This document shows positions 1 through 8,081 of a DNA stretch of 64,000 nucleotides, piece after piece. The translations under genes were made by a program, and so were the position numbers. The DNA lies in contig NZ_BOOO01000003.1 of NCBI RefSeq assembly GCF_016863275.1, positions 22,419 to 86,418 of the forward strand. Direction: 5' to 3'. This stretch comes from Planotetraspora mira (GTDB lineage: Bacteria > Actinomycetota > Actinomycetes > Streptosporangiales > Streptosporangiaceae). The first letter of the stretch is position 1. Each line of letters opens with the position of its first letter. The notes beneath the pieces are model-generated. The model searched no databases and was not told the origin of the DNA. It was given only the letters and a program-made list of their open reading frames with translations.

Positions 1-414
1 CAGCGGCTGGAGACCCGGCAGGTCACCGTCGTCGGTTACCAGACCGAGGAGTTCCCCGGCTTCTACCTGCACACCTCGGGCGAGCCGGTCGACTGGCGGA
101 TCGAGACGCCGTCGGACGCCGCCGGGATCATGCGGGCGCAGGACGCCCTCGGCGGCCCGGAGACGGCGCTGATCGTCGCCAACCCGGTGCCCGTCGCCGA
201 CCAGCTCGACCCGGCTCTGCACGACCGCGTGCTCGCCGAGGCGCTGGCCGCGGCCGACACCCAGGGGGTCACCGGGCAGGCCATCACGCCGTTCCTGCTG
301 GAGTACCTCGTGAACGGCACGGGCGGGGCGTCGCTGGAGGCCAACCTGGCCGCCGTGCGCGGCAACGCCGGCCTCGCGGGGCGGATCGCGGCCGCCTTCA
401 GCCGGGAGGGCTAG
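1..414 (+). CDS. psuG: Pseudouridine-5'-phosphate glycosidase, 3' part
   Basis: Only the last 137 codons are in the window; the gene begins upstream and the reading frame is open from base 1. PsuG splits pseudouridine 5'-phosphate into uracil and ribose 5-phosphate in the cytoplasm. The visible part carries the family signatures FPGFYLHTSG and ALIVANPVP, followed by the usual C-terminal GQAITPFLLEYL helix. Its stop codon overlaps the GTG start of the sugar-kinase gene by one base, so the two are translated together, which matches the known PsuG-PsuK pairing. Family assignment is strong; the missing N-terminus cannot be checked. Confidence 0.9.
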   Translation, partial: QRLETRQVTVVGYQTEEFPGFYLHTSGEPVDWRIETPSDAAGIMRAQDALGGPETALIVANPVPVADQLDPALHDRVLAEALAAADTQGVTGQAITPFLLEYLVNGTGGASLEANLAAVRGNAGLAGRIAAAFSREG

Positions 415-1352
415 TGGGCGGCCTGCTCGTGATCGGCGACGTCGTCACCGATGTCGTGGCGCTGCACGAGCGGCCGCTCGCCACCGGCACGGACACAGCC
501 GCCGACATCGTGCTGCGCCCGGGCGGCTCGGGGGCGAACACCGCCTCCTGGGCCGCCCGCCTCGGGGCGGACACCCGCTTCCTGGGACGGGCCGGCTACG
601 ACACCGGCGACTGGCACATCGCCGAACTGGTCAAGGCGGGGGTCCACCCGCACGTGCGGGTGGACCCCGACCGGCCGACCGCGATCGTGATCGCGATGGT
701 CGACGCGACCGGTGAGCGGTCGATGCTCACCAACCGGGGCGCGGGCGGCCACATCTCCGTGGCCGACTGGGCGACCACGTTGCTCGACGGCGTACGGCAC
801 CTGCACGTCTCGGCGTACACGCTGTTCGCCGAACCCGGCCTGGAGCTCGCGCGGCTCGCGATGCGCGAGGCCGCGGAGCGCGGTGTCACCGTGAGCGTGG
901 ATCCGGCGTCGACGGGTCCTCTGCGCGCCTTCGGCGTCGAGCGCTTCCTCAGCGAGACCTCACCCGCGGGGATCGTCATCCCCAACCTGGAGGAGGCACT
1001 CGTGCTCTCCGGAGCGTCCGTCCCGGAGGCCGCGGCGGAGATCCTCAGCGGCCGGTACGGCACGGCGGTCGTGAAGCTGGGCTCCGGAGGCGCGCTTCTC
1101 GGGGTGGGCGGCCAGGTGGTCGGCAGGGCGCCCGCGGCCGCCGCCGATCTCGTGGACTCGACCGGAGCGGGAGACGCCTTCGCGGCCGGATTCCTGGCCG
1201 CGATGCTCGCCGGAATCCCTCCGGCCGAGGCTCTGAAAAAAGGTTGTGAGGCGGGTGCGGCGGCGGTCTCCGAGGTGGGAGGCCGACCAGGCGCTGGGAA
1301 CTTTACCCGATTGACACCAATTGCTCGCTTCCAGCGTAAGCTGCCTCAGTAG
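414..1352 (+). CDS. psuK: PfkB-family kinase, probable pseudouridine kinase
   Basis: A 312-residue carbohydrate kinase of the ribokinase/PfkB family. The substrate-side glycine-rich stretch (LRPGGSGANTA, about residues 34-44) and the C-terminal PfkB signature DSTGAGDAFAAG (248-259, catalytic Asp254) are both intact. PfkB proteins vary in substrate; the tight coupling to psuG (stop TAG and start GTG share one base) points to pseudouridine as the substrate, giving pseudouridine 5'-phosphate for PsuG. Length is normal for the family. The GTG start is chosen because it abuts the psuG stop. The substrate is inferred from context rather than from specificity residues. Confidence 0.82.
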   Translation: MGGLLVIGDVVTDVVALHERPLATGTDTAADIVLRPGGSGANTASWAARLGADTRFLGRAGYDTGDWHIAELVKAGVHPHVRVDPDRPTAIVIAMVDATGERSMLTNRGAGGHISVADWATTLLDGVRHLHVSAYTLFAEPGLELARLAMREAAERGVTVSVDPASTGPLRAFGVERFLSETSPAGIVIPNLEEALVLSGASVPEAAAEILSGRYGTAVVKLGSGGALLGVGGQVVGRAPAAAADLVDSTGAGDAFAAGFLAAMLAGIPPAEALKKGCEAGAAAVSEVGGRPGAGNFTRLTPIARFQRKLPQ

Positions 1353-1389
1353 CAACACGCGTCACTCTCGGGAGGGTGCGGTCTAACAG

Positions 1390-3267
1390 ATGGACGCCGA
1401 GTCAACGATCTGCCTGAGCGATATGGTTCCTGCTTTGCGCTGGAGCCGTCCTCAGCAGGTGGCCGAAATTCTGGCCGATCCTCGCCTGCCTGGCGGCTGG
1501 TGGGCCTCCGTCGCGTTGAAGCGCGCTCTGGAGGCGACCGGTGTTGACTGGCTGTGCGAGCGGCTCGCCCGGCTGGCCGTGAGCCGCTGGGATCATCTGA
1601 CCCTCACCGATCTGCTTCCGGCTCTCCAGGTCCACCCGGTGGACCTGGCCCTGCCGGGCTGGCCGGAGCCGGTTCAGGCCGCCGTCAAGGGCGCGGGCGG
1701 CTGGTTCCGCCTGCGCAGGCTGACCCCGCACGACCTCCAGTCGGCGTCGGCGCCCGCGGCGCCGGAGGCCGTGCTGGCGACGCTCTTCCGTGAGATCTTC
1801 AGCCATCCGCTGATCCACCCGGCGCCGGAGGCGGCGGTGCAGGCGGCCGTCCAGTCCCCGGTGCAGGCCCCGGTTCAGGCGTCCGTGCAGCCGCCTTTGC
1901 AGCAGCGGCGGCCGGAAACCAACGGATCCCTGGTGCCGGGCCCGCGCGCTCCGCTGGCCCCGGTCCAGCAGGCACCGGTTCAGCAGACTCCGATTCAGCA
2001 GGCACCCGTTCAGCAGGCACCGGTCCAGCAGCAACTCGCTCCGCAGGCGCCGGTTCAGCAGGCACCGCTTCAGCAGGCGCCGAGCCAGCAAGCGGTCCAG
2101 CAGCCACCGGCCCAGGCGCCCTCCGCCCCGGCGCAGCCGGCCGCCGCTCCGCCCGCGCCGGTCGAGGCGCCCCCCACGGCGGCGCTGTTGAGCCCGCCGC
2201 CCCTGCCCCCGTCGCTGGCGAGCGAGCACCCGATGGTGGGAGTCGTCGACGGACTGTTCCGCGAGTGGGACCCGCTGGCGCGGGCCGTCGCGGTCCAGCG
2301 GCTGTTCGCGGCCGAGCCCGTCAGCCTCCGCACGCTCGCGCACGAGCTGAACGTCGACCGCGACACGTTGTCGCAGGCCCAGCGCGCCGCCGAGGAGCGG
2401 GTGCTGCACTGGCTGCGCTCCCCCGACTCGACGGCGCTGACCGGCCACCTGTTCGGGCTGACCGAGTGGCTGGGCGCGGCCGCCACCCAGGATCAGCTGA
2501 TCGCCGCCGACCCCTCCCACCCGATCGAGGTGCCCGCTCTGGGCACGCCGCTCTGGCGGGTCCTGGTCACGCTCATGCCCGACCGCCGTCTCCAGGACGG
2601 ATGGCTGGTGGTGGGCGACCTCGCCGGCCTGCGTGACAAGTCGCGGCAGATCCTGGCGGGCAGCCCCCCGGACGCCGACGTCGTCCAGGTGCTGGGCCAG
2701 CTCGGCATCCGGGCTCATTCGGCCAGGGCGTGGCTGGACTCGATTCCCCCGGCCTCCGACCCGCGTGCGTTCGCACCGCCCGCGCCGATGGAGAAGCCTC
2801 AGCCGCTGCCCCGCCGTACACCGGGCGCGAACGGCCACCAGCTTCAGCGTGGCGGGGTTCCCATCCCGTCGCAGGCGAACAACGGACCGGACGCGGCCAC
2901 CGCTCTGGCTGCGCTCAACGCGCTGACGGCCCAGCCTCCGCGGCCCCATCTCGTCCCCGGGCCGCGCGCCACCCCGAGCCCCGCCTCGGACCCGCGCCGC
3001 TGGCAGCGCATCGACGTGACGAGCGGCCATCTCCGGGGCGAGCCGGTGGCCGTTCCCGAGGGGTACGCCACCCAGCTGGGAATGCGGCCGGGCACCCTGC
3101 TGTCGGTCACCGGCCCCGGGGACAACGCCGTCGTCCTGGTCTGGCGGGACAGGCAGCCGATGTTCGACTCGCTCCAGCCGGTGCTGATGCGGCTCAACGC
3201 GCGGCCGGGCGACGCGGTCTACGTCACCGTGGACGGCTATCGCCTGGACGCCCAGCTCACTTCGTGA
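1390..3267 (+). CDS. Gln/Pro-rich protein of unknown function
   Basis: 625 residues, not recognised. The N-terminal 150 residues look globular. A low-complexity linker (about 150-285) is built of Gln, Pro, Ala and Val, including a run of QQAPV-type repeats around residues 190-238. A second globular part follows at about 280-450 and contains a helix-turn-helix-like stretch (TLAHELNVDRDTLSQAQRA). The last 90 residues form a separate small beta-rich domain ending in YRLDAQLTS. No signal peptide or membrane segment is visible, so it is probably cytoplasmic. A purine-rich GGAGGG lies 13 bases before the ATG, rather far for a ribosome binding site. Its end overlaps the convergent acetyltransferase gene by 11 bases. 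Confidence 0.7.
   Translation: MDAESTICLSDMVPALRWSRPQQVAEILADPRLPGGWWASVALKRALEATGVDWLCERLARLAVSRWDHLTLTDLLPALQVHPVDLALPGWPEPVQAAVKGAGGWFRLRRLTPHDLQSASAPAAPEAVLATLFREIFSHPLIHPAPEAAVQAAVQSPVQAPVQASVQPPLQQRRPETNGSLVPGPRAPLAPVQQAPVQQTPIQQAPVQQAPVQQQLAPQAPVQQAPLQQAPSQQAVQQPPAQAPSAPAQPAAAPPAPVEAPPTAALLSPPPLPPSLASEHPMVGVVDGLFREWDPLARAVAVQRLFAAEPVSLRTLAHELNVDRDTLSQAQRAAEERVLHWLRSPDSTALTGHLFGLTEWLGAAATQDQLIAADPSHPIEVPALGTPLWRVLVTLMPDRRLQDGWLVVGDLAGLRDKSRQILAGSPPDADVVQVLGQLGIRAHSARAWLDSIPPASDPRAFAPPAPMEKPQPLPRRTPGANGHQLQRGGVPIPSQANNGPDAATALAALNALTAQPPRPHLVPGPRATPSPASDPRRWQRIDVTSGHLRGEPVAVPEGYATQLGMRPGTLLSVTGPGDNAVVLVWRDRQPMFDSLQPVLMRLNARPGDAVYVTVDGYRLDAQLTS
1957..2103 (+). repeat. In-frame Gln-Ala-Pro-Val coding repeats
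   Basis: Imperfect 15-base units encoding QQAPV-like pentapeptides (for example CAGCAGGCACCGGTT) repeat in tandem inside the unknown Gln/Pro-rich gene, with unit length kept a multiple of three. Such arrays usually form flexible linkers and can change length by slippage. Confidence 0.75.
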
Positions 3268-3700
3268 CCGTGAGCATCTTCCGGTAGTAGGTCGCCGACA
3301 CCTCGAACCCGAGCGCGCCGTAGAACTCCGCGGCGCGCCGGGTCGCGAGGGCGACGTATCCGGCGTCGCGGGAGCGGGCCCAGGTCTCGAACTCCTCCAG
3401 CAGCATGCGGCCGATGCCGTGCCGCCGGTAGGCGCTCTCGAGCATCGCCTCCTCGACCCAGGCGACCCTTCCGTTGGCGAAGAGCGTCAGATGGGTGAAC
3501 CCCAGCAGGTAGCCCCGTACTGTCCCTTCGACGGTGGCCACGAGCAGCAGGGCGTCCTCGTTCTCCAGCAGTTGCGGGAAGGCGTCGTCGAACGCCTGCC
3601 GCTCCGGCCGGAAGGTCAGCGCGAACTCACGGGCCAGCGCGAATATCTGGTCGGCATCGGTCTTCTCGGCCTGCCGAAGCTTGAGATCACCAGATGTCAT
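3257..3700 (-). CDS. GNAT N-acetyltransferase
   Basis: 147 residues from the ATG at 3700. The protein shows the GNAT fold order: an N-terminal strand (LKLRQAEKTDADQIFALA), a central beta hairpin, the acetyl-CoA binding loop RRHGIGRMLL (Q/RxxGxG/A form), and the typical end ALATRRAAEFYGALGF. The substrate is unknown. A longer open frame exists upstream, but it runs through the divergent alkC gene and has no family similarity, so the start at 3700 is preferred. No strong ribosome binding site is seen. It is divergent from alkC and convergent with the Gln/Pro-rich gene. Confidence 0.85.
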   Translation of the reverse strand: MTSGDLKLRQAEKTDADQIFALAREFALTFRPERQAFDDAFPQLLENEDALLLVATVEGTVRGYLLGFTHLTLFANGRVAWVEEAMLESAYRRHGIGRMLLEEFETWARSRDAGYVALATRRAAEFYGALGFEVSATYYRKMLTVTK

Positions 3701-3757
3701 GAAAAGGACTCTAAGCCACGGGCGGAAATGTCGGCACCGCCTGGCAGCCTGTCGGCT

Positions 3758-4828
3758 GTGGCCGAACCATTGAAGGAAATGATCAACCTCGAGTCCGTGC
3801 GCCGGCTCGCCGACGGGGTGGCCGCGGCGTGGGCGCCGTTCCGGGGCGACGACTTCGTGTCCGCCGCCACGACCGGTCTCGGCGGACTGGAGCTGAAGGA
3901 CCGCGTCCGGCACGTCGCGCAGGCACTGGACGGCGCCCTTCCGCTGCCGTTTCCCGAGGCGGCCGCCGCGCTCCGGGAGGCGGCGGCACGCGTCCGGCTG
4001 GACATGTGGAGCGGCTGGCCGGCCACCGACTACGTCGGCACGCGCGGGCTCGACCACCTGGACGAGGCGATGGCCACGCTGGCGGCCCTCACCCCGTACG
4101 CCACCGGCGAGTTCGCGGTCCGGCCCTTCCTCGACCGCCACCGGGACGACGCCCTGAAGATCATGTACGGCTGGGCCGGGTCGGCGGACGAGCACCTGCG
4201 GCGACTCGCCTCAGAGGGGTCACGCCCCCGGCTGCCGTGGGGTTCACGCGTCCGCTGGCTGATGTCGCCGGGGCCCACCCTGCCCATCCTCGACCTGCTC
4301 CGCGACGACCCGAGCGAATACGTCCGGCGCTCGGTGGCCAACCACGTCAACGATCTCGCGAAGGATCACCCCGAGGTGGCGATCGACCTGCTGGGCCGAT
4401 GGCGGACCGAGGGGGGCTCCCATGTCGAGCGGGTCGTCCGTCATGCCATGCGCGGCCTGATCCGCTCCGGGCATCCGGAGGCGCTGTCGCTGATGGGCGC
4501 CGTCCCCGGCAGCGGGGCGGTCGAGTCGCTGGCCCTCGACGGCACCGAGGTGGCGGTGGGCGAGCGACTGCCGTTCACGGTCACGGTCCGCGCCGACTCC
4601 CCGGGCCCCGTGGTGCTCAAGTACGCCGTGCGTCGTGACGGTTCGCGGAGGATCTTCCACCTCGGCGAGCGCGTCGCCACCGCTTCGGGGCAGCGCTTCA
4701 CGGTGACCAAATCCCATTCGTTCCGGCCGGTCACGACCAGGACCGAGCCTCCCGGTCCCCGCGTGCTCGAGATCGTCGTCAACGGCGAGGTCCGGGCAAG
4801 CGCCGCCTTCACCCTCGTCGAGGGCTAG
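3758..4828 (+). CDS. alkC: AlkC-type DNA glycosylase with C-terminal Ig-like domain
   Basis: AlkC enzymes remove N3-methylated purines from DNA without base flipping. The protein begins MAEPLKEMI if the GTG at 3758 is used, which is how this family normally begins, so I chose that start over an in-frame ATG at 3728. HEAT-like helical repeats occupy roughly residues 1-250, including the conserved YVRRSVANHVNDLAKDHPE repeat. The last 100 residues form a beta-rich Ig-like domain (from about ESLALDGTEVAVG), as in the AlkC-alpha subgroup. Total 356 residues. It is divergent from the acetyltransferase gene, with 57 bases between the starts. I see no methylation-responsive regulator nearby. Confidence 0.8.
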   Translation: MAEPLKEMINLESVRRLADGVAAAWAPFRGDDFVSAATTGLGGLELKDRVRHVAQALDGALPLPFPEAAAALREAAARVRLDMWSGWPATDYVGTRGLDHLDEAMATLAALTPYATGEFAVRPFLDRHRDDALKIMYGWAGSADEHLRRLASEGSRPRLPWGSRVRWLMSPGPTLPILDLLRDDPSEYVRRSVANHVNDLAKDHPEVAIDLLGRWRTEGGSHVERVVRHAMRGLIRSGHPEALSLMGAVPGSGAVESLALDGTEVAVGERLPFTVTVRADSPGPVVLKYAVRRDGSRRIFHLGERVATASGQRFTVTKSHSFRPVTTRTEPPGPRVLEIVVNGEVRASAAFTLVEG

Positions 4829-4835
4829 CGGGCGT

Positions 4836-5408
4836 CTAGTCGAAGTCGGTGCAGGTCGCGTACCAGTCGCCCGTCAGGTGGTCGGCGGTGGAGACCGGGA
4901 GGTCCTGCACCCGGCCACCCGGCGTGTAGGCGAATCCGCACTGCTCAAGCATTCCGCCGACACCGTCCACGTCGAAGATCACAGCGCCCCCGGACCGCTG
5001 GACATCACTGATGGAGAACACTCCGACGAACCGGCCCACGAAAATGTGATCCTCGCCGGCCGGAAGCGACTCGGCGTATTCGACCAGCGCCGGTTCGGAG
5101 ACGAGGAACGCGACGCGCGTCGGCACTCCGATGATTACGAGAACGGCGGTCAGAACGCCGATGATGGGCGGCCACGCGTGCAATTTGGCGGCCCGGGTGG
5201 CGGATCCGACGAGAAGAATCAGCCACCACACACCCGCGAACAGCCATGCCCCGAGAGCGGCAAGGGTGCCGAGAAAATGACCGCCCGGAGGGGCGGAGGC
5301 GACCAATGTCAGCGCCGCCGCGAATGCAGCCGGGGTGGTGAACCACAGCCACCTCGATCGCCCGGATCTCGTGTCCTGCCGGGTATCAGGCACCTCGTCG
5401 AGCGTCAC
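4836..5408 (-). CDS. Small membrane protein, unknown function
   Basis: 190 residues from a GTG start. A short basic N-terminus (to about 20) is followed by three hydrophobic segments (about 24-42, 45-68 and 80-104) and then an approximately 85-residue soluble tail with two cysteines near the end (EQCGFAY and YATCTDF) that could form a disulfide outside the membrane. I do not recognise the family. AAGG lies eight bases before the start. The gene is convergent with alkC, seven bases separating the stops, and divergent from the hydrolase. Confidence 0.65.
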   Translation of the reverse strand: MTLDEVPDTRQDTRSGRSRWLWFTTPAAFAAALTLVASAPPGGHFLGTLAALGAWLFAGVWWLILLVGSATRAAKLHAWPPIIGVLTAVLVIIGVPTRVAFLVSEPALVEYAESLPAGEDHIFVGRFVGVFSISDVQRSGGAVIFDVDGVGGMLEQCGFAYTPGGRVQDLPVSTADHLTGDWYATCTDFD

Positions 5409-5518
5409 GGGCCGACCTTAGATCATCCGGAAACCCCACGAGGACGAATTCGTCTAGCAGGCAAACAACGCATTCCCTGAAACACTCGTCCTGCGGGATG
5501 ACACCGAAGGAGGCCGGG

Positions 5519-6334
5519 ATGCGAATCGACCTTGACGGCATCGGCATCAATGTGGCCGACACGGGGCAGGGCGCGCCGGTCCTGCTTCTGCACGGCTGGC
5601 CTGACACCCATGACCTGTGGCGAAACCAGGTGGCCGCCCTCACGGCGGCCGGATACCGGACGATCGCCCCGGACCTGCGCGGGCTGGGCGACTCCGATAA
5701 GCCCGGCACCGTCGAGGAGTACCGGGTGATGCGGCTGGTCGGCGACCAGGCGGCGCTGCTGGACCGTCTTCAGGTGCCGAAGGTTCACCTCATCGCCCAT
5801 GACTGGGGGGCGGCGATCGCGTGGGCCATGGCCGCGCTGATGCCCGAGCGCGTCGCCAGCCTCACCTGCATGTCGGTCGGCCATCCCACGGCGTTCGCGG
5901 CGGCCGGTCTGGTCCAGCGGCAGAAGTCCTGGTACATGCTGCTGTTCCAGTTCCCCGGGATCGCCGAGCGCTGGCTCTCCCAGGACGATTTCCGCAACTT
6001 CCGCGAGTGGGCGCACCACCCCGACCACGAGGCGGTGGTGGCCCGGCTGCGCGTTCCCGAGGCGTTGAGTGCGAGCCTCGGCCTGTACCGCGCGAACGTT
6101 CCCCCGGAATCGCTGGTCTCCCCTCCCCCCCAACTGCCGCCGATCCAGGCGCCCACCATGGGCGTGTGGAGCACCGGCGACTTCGCGCTGGCCGAGGCCG
6201 GCATGACCGGCTCAGCCGCCTTCGTGGCCGGCCCGTGGCGCTACGAGCGGGTCGAAGGAGCCGGGCACTGGCTGCAACTGGAGGCACCCGACCAGGTCAA
6301 CCGCCTCCTGCTCGACTTCCTGAACGGAGCATGA
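5519..6334 (+). CDS. Alpha/beta hydrolase, epoxide hydrolase/haloalkane dehalogenase type
   Basis: 271 residues. The ATG at 5519 is preferred over one at 5498 because GAAGGAGG sits five bases upstream. The oxyanion motif HGWP (25-28) and the nucleophile elbow AHDWGAA with Asp95 place it with hydrolases that use aspartate and form an ester intermediate, rather than with serine esterases. The general-base histidine is in GAGHWLQLE near residue 255. Substrate cannot be told from sequence. The stop overlaps the start of the next, frameshifted gene in an ATGA arrangement, so the two were probably once co-translated. Confidence 0.83.
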   Translation: MRIDLDGIGINVADTGQGAPVLLLHGWPDTHDLWRNQVAALTAAGYRTIAPDLRGLGDSDKPGTVEEYRVMRLVGDQAALLDRLQVPKVHLIAHDWGAAIAWAMAALMPERVASLTCMSVGHPTAFAAAGLVQRQKSWYMLLFQFPGIAERWLSQDDFRNFREWAHHPDHEAVVARLRVPEALSASLGLYRANVPPESLVSPPPQLPPIQAPTMGVWSTGDFALAEAGMTGSAAFVAGPWRYERVEGAGHWLQLEAPDQVNRLLLDFLNGA

Positions 6335-6829
6335 TCGGCGTGGGGAACAGCTTCACCGCGTACGGTTCGTCGTCTGAGCCGGAGGAGCTGTCCCTGTCCA
6401 ACGGCGGCACCGACGTCTTCCTCGACGTGCTCACCCTGGCGGGCTGCATCCTCGCCGAGACGCCCTGGCAGCAGAACCTCGTGCTGCATTTCGCCGACGG
6501 GCATTCGCCACAGCCGGGGATTCTTCGGATTCGACCTCGGCGAAGTTCCATGGACCGCCGACTGGGCGGCGGAGAAGGCGTTCTTCCTCGCGATGATCGA
6601 CATGGCGAGCGGACGCCACGGCTGGGATCGGCTCCGCTACGACCCTCCATACGTCGCCGGATCCCTCGGCACCTATCGGGCGATGCTGACCGGGTTCACG
6701 CCCGTGCCGGTCGAGAGGCCGAGCTGGGGCGACTGGCGGAAAGCTCCGCCACCGGATCTGCTGACGCTCTGCCCCAGGCACCTCATCTGCCAGGGGGAGT
6801 TCGGATGCCGTCTGTGTGACGACGCCTAG
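6331..6829 (+). pseudogene. Frameshifted gene of unknown function
   Basis: An ATG overlapping the hydrolase stop (ATGA) opens a coding-like frame, MIGVGNSFTAY..., that runs to about 6510. The following sequence stays coding-like only in the next frame, reading GFFGFDLGEVPWTADW and continuing to TAG at 6827-6829. A one-base insertion or deletion between about 6500 and 6520 would join them into one protein of about 165 residues. The reconstructed C-terminus is cysteine-rich ([16 protein letters not shown]). The family is unknown. It could be a real pseudogene or a base-call error; only raw reads can decide. Confidence 0.6.
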
Positions 6830-6831
6830 AG

Positions 6832-6881
6832 CGTGTAAACCAAACCTTGACGCGCTCGACGTAAAGGCTACGTTTACACGT
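6832..6881 (+). promoter_or_regulatory. Promoter framed by a 9-bp inverted repeat; likely leaderless start
   Basis: CGTGTAAAC (6832-6840) and GTTTACACG (6872-6880) are exact inverted copies separated by 31 bases. Between and overlapping them lie a -35-like TTGACG (6847-6852) and, 16 bases on, a -10-like TACGTT (6869-6874). Transcription would begin about at the ATG at 6882, and there is no ribosome binding site, so the mRNA is probably leaderless. The arrangement suggests that the HTH protein made by this gene, or another regulator, binds both arms. Confidence 0.5.
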
Positions 6882-7493
6882 ATGGACGAGCGGCTCGGTG
6901 AACTCGCCGAACAGGTGGCGCGAAGCGCCCGGCATCTGGCCGAGGTGGCGAAGCAAGAGGCGGGGGCACCCGGCGAGCTGGCCACCGTCCGGCTGGCGCA
7001 GCAACTGGACGCGCTGTCGGGTGTGACGTTGCGGGTCTGCGTGGAGCGGGCCCGGGCAGCGGGTCACACCTGGCAGGAGCTCGGCGATCTCCTCGGAGTC
7101 AGCCGGCAGGCCGCTTTTCAGCGTTTCGGCAAACCCATCGACCCCCGAACGGGAGCACCCATGAGCAACACGGCACAGACCGACGCGGCCGGCCGCGCCA
7201 CCGCCCTGCTCGCCGACTGGACCGAAGGCCGGTACGAGCAGGTCGTCGCGGACTTCGACGCGACGATGAGCGCGGCCCTGTCCGCCACGGAGTTGGCGGC
7301 CGCCTGGGCACAGGTCGTCGGCACTGTCGGGACCCTGGAACGGACCGACGAGCCGCTGGTCCGCGCCCAGGGCGACCTGACCGTGGTGGACATCCCACTG
7401 GAGTTCGAGGCCGGTGAGATGAAGGCCCGTTTCACCTTCAACGCGGACCGGACCGTCGGCGGCCTGTTCATCCTCAATCTCGACGTCCCCTGA
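6882..7493 (+). CDS. HTH protein with C-terminal DUF3887-like domain
   Basis: 203 residues from ATG 6882. The N-terminal part is helical and holds a helix-turn-helix of the sigma-region-4/Xre style ([21 protein letters not shown], about residues 68-88). After a short linker the C-terminal half, from about [17 protein letters not shown], resembles DUF3887, an alpha+beta domain related to NTF2-like folds and thought to bind small ligands. The combination suggests a one-component regulator. It has its own promoter with an inverted repeat and no visible ribosome binding site. Target genes are unknown; autoregulation is an inference. Confidence 0.72.
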   Translation: MDERLGELAEQVARSARHLAEVAKQEAGAPGELATVRLAQQLDALSGVTLRVCVERARAAGHTWQELGDLLGVSRQAAFQRFGKPIDPRTGAPMSNTAQTDAAGRATALLADWTEGRYEQVVADFDATMSAALSATELAAAWAQVVGTVGTLERTDEPLVRAQGDLTVVDIPLEFEAGEMKARFTFNADRTVGGLFILNLDVP

Positions 7494-7640
7494 TTTACCT
7501 CGTTAGCGCCGGCATGGGCCGGCCGTGAAACCGCGAGCCGCTCCGTGGCGTACATACAACGCCGTCGTGATCAGGGGCTGATCGTGCGCCGGGTAAACAT
7601 GAGAGAGGGTCCATATTCCGACCATGGAAGGGCCGTGGTC

Positions 7641-8081
7641 ATGTCAGCTCCCTGGAACGTCAAGCGTCGGCTCACCGAAGCGATCAACGCGCACGACGTG
7701 CACCGAATAGCCGAGCTCTTCACCCCGGACGGCGTCCTCGTCTCGCCGGCAGGCGTGGCGGAGGGGCGTGAGCAGATCGCCTGGATCTATGAGCAGCTGT
7801 TCAAAGGCTTCCCGGACTGTCGTCTGACCCCGTGGTACGAGGTCTACGACTGCGATGCGCCCCTGATGGCGGAATGGACGGTCACCGGCACCCACACGGG
7901 TCCCTTCCTTCTCCCCGACGGGAGCGAAATCGAACCAACGGGCCGCCGCATCACCATCCGCGGCTCATGCGCGTCCTTCGTCGAGAACGACAAGATCACC
8001 ACGCACCGGGAGTACTTCGATCAGCTGGAGCTGTACACCCAGCTCGGCTTGTGCCTGACGGAGCCCAGCACGGTCTCCTAG
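7641..8081 (+). CDS. SnoaL-like / NTF2-like ester-cyclase family protein
   Basis: 146 residues. ATG 7641 is taken because GAAGGG lies eight bases upstream; an in-frame ATG further up adds a non-family extension. The sequence has the SnoaL polyketide-cyclase layout: an N-terminal helix pair (VKRRLTEAINAHDVHRIAELF), then the beta sheet with EWTVTGTHTGPF and the closing FVENDKITTHREYFD. Family members catalyse aldol ring closures or act on small hydrophobic substrates, but no polyketide genes lie nearby, so the role is open. Its stop overlaps the convergent acyl-CoA dehydrogenase stop by four bases. Confidence 0.75.
   Translation: MSAPWNVKRRLTEAINAHDVHRIAELFTPDGVLVSPAGVAEGREQIAWIYEQLFKGFPDCRLTPWYEVYDCDAPLMAEWTVTGTHTGPFLLPDGSEIEPTGRRITIRGSCASFVENDKITTHREYFDQLELYTQLGLCLTEPSTVS

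Noticed and set aside
1353..1389. A possible riboswitch or terminator between psuK and the Gln/Pro-rich gene
   Set aside because: The 37-base gap has no convincing stem-loop and is too short for a known riboswitch.
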